DNA of 64,000 bases, from assembly GCF_964252635.1 (NCBI RefSeq), contig NZ_CAXUNP010000003.1, forward strand, positions 62,001-126,000, given 5' to 3'. This document shows, in pieces, positions 52,554-61,615 of the stretch (the stretch's first letter is position 1; each line of letters begins with the position of its first letter). The DNA is from Jatrophihabitans sp964252635. GTDB lineage: Bacteria; Actinomycetota; Actinomycetes; Mycobacteriales; Jatrophihabitantaceae. Under the pieces are notes generated by a model that was given only the letters and a program-made list of their open reading frames with translations, was not told where the DNA came from and made no database searches. A program made the translations under genes and the position numbers.

Positions 52554-53651
52554 TCAGACGGGGTCGCGCTCCGGCTCGGGCTCCAGCTCCGGCTCCGGCT
52601 CCATCTCCGGCTCCAGGGAGGTCGGCTCGGCCACCTCTGCCGCCGGGTCGTCGCCCCGGGCCGCGCGCCGCCGTTCCCACCAGCTGACGGCGAAGTGGAC
52701 GGCGAGGGCGTAGAGCACACCGGCCACACAGTCCAGGACGTAGTGCTCGCCGGTGTAGACCAGCGTGAAGGCCATGGCCATCGGGTACAGGACGAGTAGG
52801 TAGCGCCACCGCGTCGTCAGCAGCGAGCCGATGAACAGGGCGATCAACGTGGCGAACGCGGTGTGCAGCGACGGCATGGCCGCGACCGCGTTCGATCCCG
52901 CGGTCTGCGCCTTGGCCAGCGTCGTGTTCACGTTGCCGGCGTGCAGCCAGATCCACCCGCGGGTCGACAGTCGTGCGACCGGTGCGAGGTCGCCGTCCTT
53001 CGCGGCCAGCCACGGCGGGGCCTCGGGGAACAGCACGTAGGTGAGCAGGCCGCTGAACGACAAGATGATGACCCGCGTGATGTAGCGGATCCAGAGCCGG
53101 CGTGCCCGGAGCCACAGGATGGCGGCGACGATCGGCGTCGCCAGGAAGTGCGACGTGTAGACCAGCGTGCACAGCCCGTCGTACCAGTGCACGACGAGCG
53201 GGTGCGCGGAGTCGTAGAGATGGTTCTGCAGCCACACGGTCGGGTCGATGCCGCCGAAGGTCCAGCGTTCGGCGTGCACGATGTCGCTCTCGTGCAGCGG
53301 GATGCCCAGGCTGTCGGCGATCCCGCGGGTGCGGTCGTAGAGCAGCAGCACGGCCGTGAACGGGGCCCAGTCGACGAGCACCTGGCCCAGGCGACGCCAG
53401 CCCTGACCGAGCCGGGTGAGCAGCAGTCCGGTGACGATGATGCAGGCGAGCGGCAGCCGCGCGGTCGGCACGGAGCGGAAGATCGTGAAGTACAGCAGGA
53501 CGCCGGCGTAGACGGTGAGCGCGCCGATGCGGATCCACCGCCACCCGACGGCATGGATCGGACGCATCGCCGTCGCGGCCAGCCTGTGGCGTGTCGAGGG
53601 TCTTCCCGGGGCGTCTGCTGCCGGCCGTTCGCCGGTCGCCTCGGCCACCAC
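52554..53651 (-). CDS. PAP2-family membrane phosphatase
   Basis: A roughly 365-residue membrane protein of the PAP2/inositolphosphotransferase superfamily (Aur1/Ipt1-like). Six helices are seen. The catalytic motifs are PSLHTAFATLIALF (motif C2) and YTGEHYVLDCVAGVLYAL (motif C3). The cytosolic tail is acidic and Pro-rich (EPEMEPEPELEPEPERDP). GTG 53651 is a best guess, since the frame is open to 53771. The substrate may be a lipid phosphate or a phosphosphingolipid-like headgroup. It is divergent from acn. Confidence 0.8.
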   Translation of the reverse strand: MVAEATGERPAADAPGRPSTRHRLAATAMRPIHAVGWRWIRIGALTVYAGVLLYFTIFRSVPTARLPLACIIVTGLLLTRLGQGWRRLGQVLVDWAPFTAVLLLYDRTRGIADSLGIPLHESDIVHAERWTFGGIDPTVWLQNHLYDSAHPLVVHWYDGLCTLVYTSHFLATPIVAAILWLRARRLWIRYITRVIILSFSGLLTYVLFPEAPPWLAAKDGDLAPVARLSTRGWIWLHAGNVNTTLAKAQTAGSNAVAAMPSLHTAFATLIALFIGSLLTTRWRYLLVLYPMAMAFTLVYTGEHYVLDCVAGVLYALAVHFAVSWWERRRAARGDDPAAEVAEPTSLEPEMEPEPELEPEPERDPV

Positions 53652-53737
53652 AGGGCGTGAGTTTACGGGGCGGATGCCCCGGTGATGCTCTGCGGATACC
53701 TTTCCGGCGCGGCGAACGCTCAGGATCGCCGGTGGTA

Positions 53738-53751
53738 TCTTGACGTCAAGA
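53738..53751 (+). promoter_or_regulatory. Perfect 14-bp palindrome upstream of aconitase
   Basis: TCTTGACGTCAAGA is fully self-complementary and lies 37 bases before the acn start. It fits a dimeric regulator of the MarR type. In Streptomyces coelicolor a MarR protein (TamR) was reported to act at the aconitase gene; I recall this but do not claim the same site. The TTGAC half could also be the -35 of the acn promoter. Confidence 0.6.
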
Positions 53752-53788
53752 GATTTTGGACCAGCCACCACCAGACAGGGAGCACGTC

Positions 53789-56572
53789 GTGACGGCGGAG
53801 AAGAACAGCTTCGGGGCCAAGGCAGAGCTGCGCGTCGGCGACGCGACGCTGGACTACTACCGCATCGACGCCGTCGAGGGGTCCGAGACCCTGCCCTTCA
53901 GCCTCAAGGTGCTGCTCGAGAACCTGCTGCGCACCGAGGACGGCCACAACGTCACGGCCGAGCAGATCCGCGCCGTCGGCGGCTGGGACCCGGACGCCGA
54001 GCCCGACACCGAGATCCAGTTCACGCCGGCCCGCGTCGTCATGCAGGACTTCACCGGCGTTCCCGCCGTCGTCGACCTCGCCACCATGCGTGAGGCCGTG
54101 GTCGAGCTCGGCGGCGACGCGGCGAAGATCAATCCGTTAGCGCCCGCCGAGCTGGTCATCGACCACTCCGTCATCGCCGACCTGTTCGGCACGCCCGACT
54201 CGTTCGCGCGCAACGTCGAGCTGGAGTACGAGCGCAACCTCGAGCGCTACCAGTTCCTGCGCTGGGGACAGGGCGCCTTCAACGAGTTCAAGGTCGTCCC
54301 GCCCGGCACCGGCATCGTGCACCAGGTCAACATCGAGTACCTCGCCCGCGTCGTCTTCAGCCGCAACGGCGTGGCCTACCCGGACACCCTCGTCGGCACC
54401 GACTCGCACACCACGATGGTGAACGGCCTGGGCGTGCTCGGATGGGGCGTGGGCGGCATCGAGGCCGAGGCGGCCATGCTGGGCCAGCCGGTCAGCATGC
54501 TCATCCCGAAGGTCGTCGGCTTCAAGCTCAACGGCGAGCTGCCGGACGGCTCGACGGCCACCGACCTCGTGCTGACCATCACCGAGATGCTGCGCAAGCA
54601 GGGCGTCGTCGGCAAGTTCGTCGAGTTCTACGGGCCGGGGGTGGGCGCGGTGCCGCTGGCCAACCGCGCGACCATCGGCAACATGAGCCCGGAGTACGGC
54701 TCGACGTGCGCGATCTTCCCCATCGACGACGAGACGCTGCGCTACCTCAAGTTCACCGGCCGCGACGACGACCAGATCGCCCTCGTCGAGACCTACGCGA
54801 AGGCCAACGGTCTGTGGCACGACCCGTCCGTCGAGCCGCGCTTCTCCGAGACGCTCGAGCTGGACCTGTCCACCGTCGAGCCGTCGCTGGCCGGCCCGAA
54901 GCGCCCGCAGGACCGCGTTCCGCTGAAGTCGGCGAAGCCCATGTTCCGTGAGGCGCTCAACTCCTACGTCGACGGCGACTCCCAGCAGGACTCCGTGGAC
55001 GAGTCGGTCGGCGAGACGTTCCCGGCCTCCGACCCGGCGGCCCCCGACGCGGACGCCGCTCCCCCGGCCCCGACGCACACAGCAGCCGCGAACGCGGACG
55101 GCCGCACGTCGAACCCGGTCGCCGTCTCCATCGACGGCACCGACGCCGTCGTCGACCACGGCGCCGTGGTCATCGCCGCCATCACCTCGTGCACCAACAC
55201 CTCGAACCCGTCGGTGATGATCGGCGCCGCCCTGCTCGCCAAGAAGGCGGTCGAGAAGGGGCTCACCCGCAAGCCGTGGGTCAAGACGTCACTCGCGCCC
55301 GGCTCCAAGGTGGTCACCGACTACTACGACCGCGCCGGCCTCACGCCCTACCTCGAGAAGCTCGGGTTCAACCTCGTCGGCTACGGCTGCACGACCTGCA
55401 TCGGCAACTCGGGCCCGATCATCGAAGAGGTGTCGACGGCCGTCAATGACGGCGACCTCGCCGTCACCGCCGTGCTGTCCGGCAACCGGAACTTCGAGGG
55501 CCGCATCAACCCCGACGTGAAGATGAACTACCTGGCCTCCCCGCCGCTGGTCGTCGCGTACGCGTTGGCCGGGTCGATGGACGTCGACCTCATCAACGAC
55601 CCGATCGGCCAGGACGAGGACGGCGCGAACGTCTTCCTGCACGACATCTGGCCGTCGCCGCAGGAGATCCAGGAGACGATCGACTCCGCGATCGCCAGCG
55701 AGATGTTCAGCAAGGACTACGCCGACGTGTTCGCCGGCGACGAGCGCTGGCAGGGCCTGCCGACCCCCGAGGGCGACACGTTCGAGTGGGACGCCGACTC
55801 GACCTACGTCCGCAAGCCCCCGTACTTCGAGGGCATGTCGGCGCAGCCGTCGGACGTCACCGACATCGAGGGCGCGCGGGTGCTGCTGAAGCTCGGCGAC
55901 TCGGTGACCACCGACCACATCAGCCCGGCCAGCTCGATCAAGGCCGACTCCCCCGCCGGCAAGTACCTGTCGGAGCACGGCGTCGACCGTCGCGACTTCA
56001 ACTCCTACGGCTCGCGGCGCGGCAACCACGAGGTGATGATCCGCGGCACGTTCGCGAACATCCGGCTCCGCAACCAGATCGCACCCGGCACGGAGGGCGG
56101 GGTCACCCGCGACTTCACCGCGGGCGGCGAGGTCACCTCGGTCTACGACGCCTCGGTGAACTACGCGGCCGCCGGCGTCCCGCTGGTCGTGCTCGCCGGC
56201 AAGGAGTACGGCTCCGGCTCGTCGCGCGACTGGGCCGCCAAGGGCACGGCGCTGCTCGGTGTGCGTGCCGTGATCGCCGAGTCCTACGAGCGCATCCACC
56301 GCTCGAACCTGATCGGCATGGGCGTGCTGCCGCTGCAGTTCCCCGGCGGCAAGACGGCCGAGGACATGGGGCTCACCGGCGAGGAGACCATCAGCATCGC
56401 CGGCATCACCGAGCTCAACGACGGCACGACGCCGCGCACGGTCACCGTCAAGGTCGAGGCCGAGGGGCGCTCGGACACGTTCGAGGCCACGGTGCGCATC
56501 GACACCCCCGGCGAGGCGGACTACTACCGCCACGGCGGCATCATGCAGTACGTGCTGCGGTCGCTGCTGTAG
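53789..56572 (+). CDS. acnA: Aconitate hydratase
   Basis: A 927-residue aconitase A, which interconverts citrate and isocitrate in the TCA cycle. The [4Fe-4S] cluster ligands are Cys in ITSCTNTSNPSVM and the two of YGCTTCIGNSGP. The swivel domain carries KEYGSGSSRDWAAKG with active-site Ser and Arg. An insert rich in Pro, Asp and Ala (DPAAPDADAAPPAPTHT) sits between domains 2 and 3, as in many actinobacterial enzymes. GTG 53789 is chosen with AGGGAG upstream. A palindromic site lies in its promoter and a hairpin follows its stop. Confidence 0.96.
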   Translation: MTAEKNSFGAKAELRVGDATLDYYRIDAVEGSETLPFSLKVLLENLLRTEDGHNVTAEQIRAVGGWDPDAEPDTEIQFTPARVVMQDFTGVPAVVDLATMREAVVELGGDAAKINPLAPAELVIDHSVIADLFGTPDSFARNVELEYERNLERYQFLRWGQGAFNEFKVVPPGTGIVHQVNIEYLARVVFSRNGVAYPDTLVGTDSHTTMVNGLGVLGWGVGGIEAEAAMLGQPVSMLIPKVVGFKLNGELPDGSTATDLVLTITEMLRKQGVVGKFVEFYGPGVGAVPLANRATIGNMSPEYGSTCAIFPIDDETLRYLKFTGRDDDQIALVETYAKANGLWHDPSVEPRFSETLELDLSTVEPSLAGPKRPQDRVPLKSAKPMFREALNSYVDGDSQQDSVDESVGETFPASDPAAPDADAAPPAPTHTAAANADGRTSNPVAVSIDGTDAVVDHGAVVIAAITSCTNTSNPSVMIGAALLAKKAVEKGLTRKPWVKTSLAPGSKVVTDYYDRAGLTPYLEKLGFNLVGYGCTTCIGNSGPIIEEVSTAVNDGDLAVTAVLSGNRNFEGRINPDVKMNYLASPPLVVAYALAGSMDVDLINDPIGQDEDGANVFLHDIWPSPQEIQETIDSAIASEMFSKDYADVFAGDERWQGLPTPEGDTFEWDADSTYVRKPPYFEGMSAQPSDVTDIEGARVLLKLGDSVTTDHISPASSIKADSPAGKYLSEHGVDRRDFNSYGSRRGNHEVMIRGTFANIRLRNQIAPGTEGGVTRDFTAGGEVTSVYDASVNYAAAGVPLVVLAGKEYGSGSSRDWAAKGTALLGVRAVIAESYERIHRSNLIGMGVLPLQFPGGKTAEDMGLTGEETISIAGITELNDGTTPRTVTVKVEAEGRSDTFEATVRIDTPGEADYYRHGGIMQYVLRSLL

Positions 56573-56634
56573 GTCGCCCACGCGCATCCGTCGGTCGCCC
56601 ACGCGCAACTGTGGGTCGCCCACGCAGTTGTCCG
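56572..56634. repeat. Three 21-bp tandem copies after acnA
   Basis: GGTCGCCCACGCG begins units at 56572, 56593 and 56614, each 21 bases apart; the third diverges after GGTCGCCCACGC. The first base of the array is the last base of the acn stop codon. Confidence 0.75.
56606..56630 (+). terminator. Hairpin terminator of acnA
   Basis: CAACTG-TGGG-TCG-CCCA-CG-CAGTTG forms a stem of six plus four pairs with a two-base bulge, beginning 34 bases after the aconitase stop. Confidence 0.55.
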
Positions 56635-56639
56635 CGCCC

Positions 56640-56726
56640 CGACCGGTTGCCCCGCGGCGGGGGGGGGGGCACGCGCGGGTGTCCGGGGCGGGGGGCGCGG
56701 GGGGGGGGGGGGGGGGNNNNNNNNNN
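56640..56726. other. G-rich low-complexity run ending in an assembly gap
   Basis: The plus strand turns into long G runs from about 56661 to 56716 and then ten N (56717-56726). This looks like collapsed or low-quality sequence at a scaffold join rather than a biological element. The true distance across the gap is unknown. Bases 56859-56940, beyond the gap, also have C and G runs. Confidence 0.85.
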
Positions 56727-56832
56727 CCAGCGATTCGGCAGTCCCCCCGTCCATGCCAGCGAGCGCGAAGGCGCGCAGCATGGCCGCGAGCAAGAAACGC
56801 GTCGTCCCCCGGTAGGGTGCAACTTGTTGCAC
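56727..56832 (-). CDS. N-terminal fragment of a probable TetR-family regulator
   Basis: On the minus strand 35 codons run from a GTG at 56832 into the gap: the part TRFLLAAMLRAFALAGMDGG followed by TAESL has the rhythm of a TetR helix 1 and the start of helix 2 (R-x-x-[IL]L-x-AA-x-x-x-FA-x-x-G-x-x-x-x-T). Third positions are almost all G or C, supporting this frame over the other two. The rest is lost in the gap. The start codon lies inside a palindrome, as in autorepressed TetR genes. Short length keeps this tentative. Confidence 0.35.
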
Positions 56833-56833
56833 C
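56816..56833. promoter_or_regulatory. 18-bp operator-like palindrome
   Basis: GGTGCAAC-TT-GTTGCACC has perfect 8-bp arms and a two-base centre, the shape of a TetR operator. It coincides with the proposed start of the truncated TetR gene at 56832. Confidence 0.55.
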
Positions 56834-56961
56834 GTCTCGTGGTGCCAACTGGTGGACCCGGGAGCCGCCCCCCCCGCCCACCGGGGGGCGGCCCCCGCAG
56901 GGGCCCGGCCCCCGCGGTGTCCCGCCGGGGCGGGGCGCGGACAACTCGCTAATGTCAGGCC

Positions 56962-57696
56962 GTGGACGAGCGGACGGGGTCGGGCGATTTCGACGACAGG
57001 GTCGAGCCCCAGTACCGCAGCGACGACCGCACCGCGTGCTTCGTCTGTGAGACCCGGCCGGCGGTTTGGCGACGGTTCCTGACCGACGACCGATTGGTGG
57101 ACAAGGACGGCACCGGGTTCGCGTTGGGCGGACCGTTGTTCCTCTGCGACTCGTGTGACGGGTTGTTCCGTATCTAGGACTACACCGGGCTGACGGCCGC
57201 CGCGGAACGACGGCTGCGAGCAGAGGTCGACGAGGACGATCTGACGGACGACGACGATGTCGCGACATGGGCCGACCGAGAGGTGGGCGTCGTCCTGCCC
57301 GCCCTGCACCGCGCGGCTGACGAACCATTCCGGCTGGACCACTTCGTCGAGCAGCCGCACATCGTCGCGCTCTACAGGTCGGGCTTCGTCGACCTCGATC
57401 ACCTCACCGGTGCCGTCGACGAGCTCGTGCCGCTCTGGCCGTCGGGTCACCTTCGCACCGTCGCCGACGAGCGACCGAACCGTTGGGGCGACGACACCGA
57501 GCGACACCTGGTCCGCTCGCCGTGGCCGTCTCTGTCGGTCGACGACGTCCTGGACCTCTTGTGGCGTTGGGTGGAACGCGATCAGGACGGGCTGGTCGAC
57601 CGCGTTCGCGCCGCACGCATCACCGAGGTGTTCGGCTGGACCGAGGAACGCGCCCGCACCGTCCTGGACGGCCCCGACCCCCGCGACGACCGCTGA
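56962..57696 (+). pseudogene. Hypothetical gene interrupted by an in-frame TAG
   Basis: From GTG 56962 a frame runs to CDGLFRI and a TAG at 57175-57177, then continues in the same frame without another stop through DYTGLTAAAERRLRAEVD to the TGA at 57696. Without the TAG it would be one 244-residue protein. The first part has two CxxC pairs (ACFVCETRPAVW and FLCDSCDGLF), a likely zinc site. The second has a WxxR-x-helical pattern (DDVLDLLWRWVERDQDGL). GC3 is high on both sides. The TAG may be a nonsense mutation, a draft error near the gap, or genuine. TAATGT (56950-56955) six bases before the GTG suggests a leaderless mRNA. Confidence 0.65.
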
Positions 57697-57706
57697 GGCG
57701 CTCCCG

Positions 57707-57754
57707 AGTTGTCCGCGTCCAGTCGCGCCCGAACGCGTCCGGGCGCGGACAACT
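57707..57754. terminator. Bidirectional nested hairpin
   Basis: AGTTGTCCGCG (57707-57717) pairs with CGCGGACAACT (57744-57754), and inside it CGCGCCCG/CGGGCGCG can pair around eight bases. It sits between the interrupted gene and the helicase, which are convergent. Confidence 0.6.
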
Positions 57755-57768
57755 GCAGCAGGGAGCGG

Positions 57769-60309
57769 TCAGAGCGGGCCGACGTCGGTCACGACGACGA
57801 CGGGCTCGCCGGCCTCGTCCGAGGCGGCCAGGTCGATGGACGCGCTGATCCCCCAGTCGTGGTCGCCCTCCGGGTCGTCGAACACCTGACGCACCGTCCA
57901 GGCGTCCGGCCCGACCGACACGTGCAACAGGGCCGGGTTGCGGGCGTCCGGCCCCGTACCCAGCCGGTCGTACTCCGCGTAGTAGCCGTCCATCGCCTCC
58001 GCCCAGCGCGGGGCATCCCAGCCGGCGTCGGAATCGAGTTCGCCCAACGCGTCGAAGCGGCCCAGGGCGGCCAGCTCGACCCGCCGGAACATCGCATTGC
58101 GCACCAGCACCGTGAAGGCCCGGACGTTCGCGGTCAGCGATGCGGGTGGCGGCGGCCCCAGCTCGTCGGTGCGCACGGCACCCGCAACGTCGCCGGCCGT
58201 CAGCTGCTCCCACTCGTCGAGCAGCGAAGAGTCGGTCTGACGGACCACCTCACCGAGCCATTCGACGATGTCCTCGAACCCCTCCGTGGCGGCCGAGTCC
58301 GGCACCGACGAGCGCACCGCGCGGTAGGCGTCGGACAGGTAGCGCAGCACCGCGCCCTCGCTGCGTGAGAGGCCGTAGAACGCGACGTACTCGGTGAAGG
58401 TCATGGCGCGCTCCCACATGTCGCGCACGACCGACTTCGGCGAGAGCTGGTCCTCGGACAACCACGGATGCGTCTGCCGGTAGACCGTGAACGCGCCGTG
58501 CAGCAGCTCGTCCAGCGGCTTCGGGTGCGTCACCTCGGTGAGCAGCTCCATCCGCTGGTCGTACTCGATCCCTTCGGCCTTCATCGCCGCGACCGCCTCG
58601 CCGCGGGCCATCCGTTGCTGGGCCGACAGGATCTGCCGCGGGTCGTCGAGGGTCGCCTCGATGACGGACACCACGTCCAGCGCGTAGGACTCGGACTCGG
58701 GGTCGAGCAGGTCGAGGGCGGCCAGCGCGAACGTGGACAGGGGCTGGTTCAGCGCGAAGTTCAGCGGCAGGTCCGCGGTCAACCGCACGGTGCGTCCCTC
58801 GGCGTCCGGCGCCGGCAACCGCTCGATCACCCCGGCCGCGAGCAGGGCCCGGTAGGCGCGGATCGCGTCGCGCACCTGACCGCGCCGCGCCGACGCCGGG
58901 CTGTGGTTGTCCATGATCAGAGCGCGCATGGCAGCGAACGCGTCGCCTGGCCGGGCGATGACGTTGAGCAGCATCGCCGGGGTCACCGCGAACTGCGGCG
59001 TCAGCGCCTCGGGCGAGGACGTAACCAACCTGTCGTGCGTGGGCTTGCCCCAGGAGACGAAACCCTCCGGCGCCTTCTTGCGCACCACCCGCCGGCGCTT
59101 CTTCGGGTCGTCGCCGGCCCTGGCCAGCAACCGCGCGTTCTCGACCTCGTGTTCGGGCGCCTGCACGACGACGGTGCCCGCGGTGTCGAAGCCGGCGCGC
59201 CCGGCCCGCCCCGCGATCTGGTGGAACTCGCGCACCTGCAGCTGACGCTGCCGCTGACCGTCGTACTTCGACAGCGCCGCGAACACCACCGTACGGATCG
59301 GGACGTTGATGCCGACGCCCAGCGTGTCCGTGCCGCAGATGACCTTCAGCAGGCCGGCCTGGGCGAGCTGCTCGACGAGGCGGCGGTACTTCGGCAGCAT
59401 GCCCGCGTGGTGCACACCGATGCCGTGCCGGACCAGACGGGACAGCACCTTGCCGAAACCGGCGTTGAACCGGAACCCGCCGATGGCCTCGGCGATGCGG
59501 TCACGTTCCTCGCGGGTGGCCACGTTGATCGAGGTGAGCGACTGCGCGTGCTCGAGCGCCGCGGCCTGGGTGAAGTGCACGACGTAGATCGGTGCCTGGC
59601 CGCCGGCGAGCAGGTCGGTGATGGTCTCGTGCAGCGGCGTCAGCTCGTAGTAGTGGTGCAGCGGCACCGGACGCTCGCCGCCGGCCACCACGGCCGTCTC
59701 ACGAGCCGTGCGCCGGGTGAGGTCCTCGGCGAGCGCCGTGGTGTCGCCCAGGGTGGCCGACATGAGCAGGAACTGCGCCTTGCGCAGTTCGAGCAGCGGC
59801 ACCTGCCAGGCCCAGCCGCGGGCCGGGTCGGCGTAGAAGTGGAACTCGTCCATGACGACGACGCGCAGGTCGCTGTCGACGCCTGTACGCAGCGCGATGT
59901 TCGCGAGCACCTCGGCGGTGCAGCACAGGATGGGCGCGTCGGCGTTCACCGCGGCGTCGCCGGTCATCATGCCGACCTCGGAGGAGCCGAAGACGGCGCA
60001 CAGGGCGAAGAACTTCTCGCTGACCAGCGCCTTGATCGGCGCGGTGTAGACGGAGCGGAGCCCGGCCGCACGGGCCGCGTGGTGGGCGGCCACGGCCACG
60101 AGCGACTTGCCCGACCCGGTGGGCGTCGACAGCACCACGTTCGAGCCGGAGACGAGCTCGAGCACCGCCTCCTCCTGGGCCGGGTACAGCACCAGGCCCT
60201 GGCCGGACACCCACTCCTCGAACGTGGCGTAGACCGCGTCGGGATCGTCCCCGGGCGGTGCGGCGAGCACCGCGTGCGGGGCCGCGGCGTCCGGGGCAGC
60301 ACGTGTCAT
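57769..60309 (-). CDS. Ski2-like DEAD/DEAH RNA helicase
   Basis: An 846-residue superfamily 2 helicase. Motif I is STPTGSGKS, motif II DEFHF (a DExH form), motif III SATLGD, and motif VI QIAGRAGRAGFD. The IGVHHAGMLPKYRR and VICGTDTLGVGINVP segments are typical of Ski2/HelY-type enzymes. The C-terminal 300 residues are a helical domain found in actinobacteria. It likely unwinds structured RNA during turnover or stress. ATG 60309 is chosen; the frame is open to 60744 but that part is antisense to xylA. It is divergent from xylA. Confidence 0.9.
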   Translation of the reverse strand: MTRAAPDAAAPHAVLAAPPGDDPDAVYATFEEWVSGQGLVLYPAQEEAVLELVSGSNVVLSTPTGSGKSLVAVAAHHAARAAGLRSVYTAPIKALVSEKFFALCAVFGSSEVGMMTGDAAVNADAPILCCTAEVLANIALRTGVDSDLRVVVMDEFHFYADPARGWAWQVPLLELRKAQFLLMSATLGDTTALAEDLTRRTARETAVVAGGERPVPLHHYYELTPLHETITDLLAGGQAPIYVVHFTQAAALEHAQSLTSINVATREERDRIAEAIGGFRFNAGFGKVLSRLVRHGIGVHHAGMLPKYRRLVEQLAQAGLLKVICGTDTLGVGINVPIRTVVFAALSKYDGQRQRQLQVREFHQIAGRAGRAGFDTAGTVVVQAPEHEVENARLLARAGDDPKKRRRVVRKKAPEGFVSWGKPTHDRLVTSSPEALTPQFAVTPAMLLNVIARPGDAFAAMRALIMDNHSPASARRGQVRDAIRAYRALLAAGVIERLPAPDAEGRTVRLTADLPLNFALNQPLSTFALAALDLLDPESESYALDVVSVIEATLDDPRQILSAQQRMARGEAVAAMKAEGIEYDQRMELLTEVTHPKPLDELLHGAFTVYRQTHPWLSEDQLSPKSVVRDMWERAMTFTEYVAFYGLSRSEGAVLRYLSDAYRAVRSSVPDSAATEGFEDIVEWLGEVVRQTDSSLLDEWEQLTAGDVAGAVRTDELGPPPPASLTANVRAFTVLVRNAMFRRVELAALGRFDALGELDSDAGWDAPRWAEAMDGYYAEYDRLGTGPDARNPALLHVSVGPDAWTVRQVFDDPEGDHDWGISASIDLAASDEAGEPVVVVTDVGPL

Positions 60310-60373
60310 GTCGGGTCCACCATGCCGCATGGTCCGGTGCCGCCGGGGGCTGGCCTGTACTACAGTGCGATGA

Positions 60374-60397
60374 GATTGTTCACGGCGCAAACAAATC
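60374..60397. promoter_or_regulatory. Possible ROK/XylR-type operator before xylA
   Basis: GATTGTT (60374-60380) and AACAAATC (60390-60397) are imperfect inverted arms around nine bases. TTGTT...AACAA dyads of this size bind ROK-family xylose repressors in other bacteria. It sits 28 bases before the xylA ATG, in the intergenic space shared with the helicase. Confidence 0.45.
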
Positions 60398-60424
60398 GCC
60401 ACGACGCAGTGGAAAGAGGACGAC

Positions 60425-61612
60425 ATGGCAGCCGAACCCACCAAGGACGACCGATTCAGTTTTGGCCTCTGGACCGTGGGCTGGCACGCCAACGACCAGT
60501 TCGGCGAGCCCACCCGCGCTCCCGTCGACCCGGTCGAGTCGGTCCACCGTCTCGGTGAGCTCGGCGCCTGGGGCGTCACCTTCCACGACGACGACGTCAT
60601 CCCCTTCGGCACGTCGGACGCCGAGCGCGAGAAGATCATCACCCGGTTCCGCGCCGCGCTGGCCGAGACCGGTGTGGTGGTCCCGATGATGACGACCAAC
60701 CTATTCTCGCAGCCGGTGTTCAAGGACGGCGGCTTCACCAGCAACGACCGTTCCGTGCGTCGCTACGCACTGCGCAAGGTCGCCCGCAACATCGACCTCG
60801 CCGCCGAGCTGGGCGCCGAGACCTACGTCTTCTGGGGCGGCCGCGAGGGCGCCGAGTACGACGGCGCCAAGAACATCGCGTCCGCGCTGGACCGTTACCG
60901 CGAGGGCATCGACGCCCTGGCCCAGTACGTCACCGAGAAGGGCTACGGGCTGCGCTTCGCCATCGAGCCCAAGCCGAACGAGCCCCGCGGCGACATCCTG
61001 CTCCCGACCGTCGGGCACGCGCTGGCCTTCATCGAGCAGCTCGACCACGCCGACATGGTCGGCGTGAACCCCGAGGTCGGCCACGAGCAGATGGCCGGGC
61101 TCAACTACACCGCCGGCATCGCGCAGGCGCTCTGGGCCGGCAAGCTCTTCCACATCGACCTCAACGGCCAGCGCAGCATCAAGTACGACCAGGACCTCGT
61201 CTTCGGCCACGGCGATCTCACCAGCGCCTTCTTCACCGTCGACCTGCTCGAGAACGGCGCCGTCGGCGGCGGCCCGAGCTACACCGGCCCGCGGCACTTC
61301 GACTACAAGCCGTCACGCACCGAGGACATCGCCGGCGTCTGGGACAGCGCGGCCGCGAACATGCGGATGTACCTGCTGCTCAAGGAGCGGGCCGCGGCCT
61401 ACCGCGCCGACCCGGAGGTCCAGCAGGCGATGGAGCACGCCGGCGTGGGGGCGCTGGCCGACAGCACGCTCAGCTCCGGTGAGAGCTTCAACGACCTGCT
61501 GGCCGACCGCAGCGCGTTCGAGGACTTCGACCCGGCCGCGGCGGGCGAGCGCGGCTACGGCTTCGTCCGGCTCAACCAGCTCGGTCTGGAGCACCTGCTC
61601 GGCGCCCGCTGA
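60425..61612 (+). CDS. xylA: Xylose isomerase
   Basis: A 395-residue class I xylose isomerase that converts D-xylose to D-xylulose. Catalytic His54 is in VTFHDDDVIPFG, Lys in AIEPKPNEPRGDIL, and metal ligands in NPEVGHEQMAGLN and FHIDLNGQRSIKYDQD. The WTVGWHANDQFG and TNLFSQPVFKDGGFTSND parts are also typical of the actinobacterial enzyme. AAAGAGGA before the ATG is a good ribosome-binding site. It forms an operon with an aldose epimerase. Confidence 0.97.
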   Translation: MAAEPTKDDRFSFGLWTVGWHANDQFGEPTRAPVDPVESVHRLGELGAWGVTFHDDDVIPFGTSDAEREKIITRFRAALAETGVVVPMMTTNLFSQPVFKDGGFTSNDRSVRRYALRKVARNIDLAAELGAETYVFWGGREGAEYDGAKNIASALDRYREGIDALAQYVTEKGYGLRFAIEPKPNEPRGDILLPTVGHALAFIEQLDHADMVGVNPEVGHEQMAGLNYTAGIAQALWAGKLFHIDLNGQRSIKYDQDLVFGHGDLTSAFFTVDLLENGAVGGGPSYTGPRHFDYKPSRTEDIAGVWDSAAANMRMYLLLKERAAAYRADPEVQQAMEHAGVGALADSTLSSGESFNDLLADRSAFEDFDPAAAGERGYGFVRLNQLGLEHLLGAR

Positions 61613-61615
61613 GCC

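Noticed and set aside
56661..56716. G runs as a G-quadruplex regulatory element
   Set aside because: They directly precede the N gap and look like low-quality homopolymer sequence.
57175..57177. TAG as a coded amino acid (pyrrolysine)
   Set aside because: No pyl genes are seen and actinobacteria rarely use it. A mutation or sequencing error by the gap is simpler.
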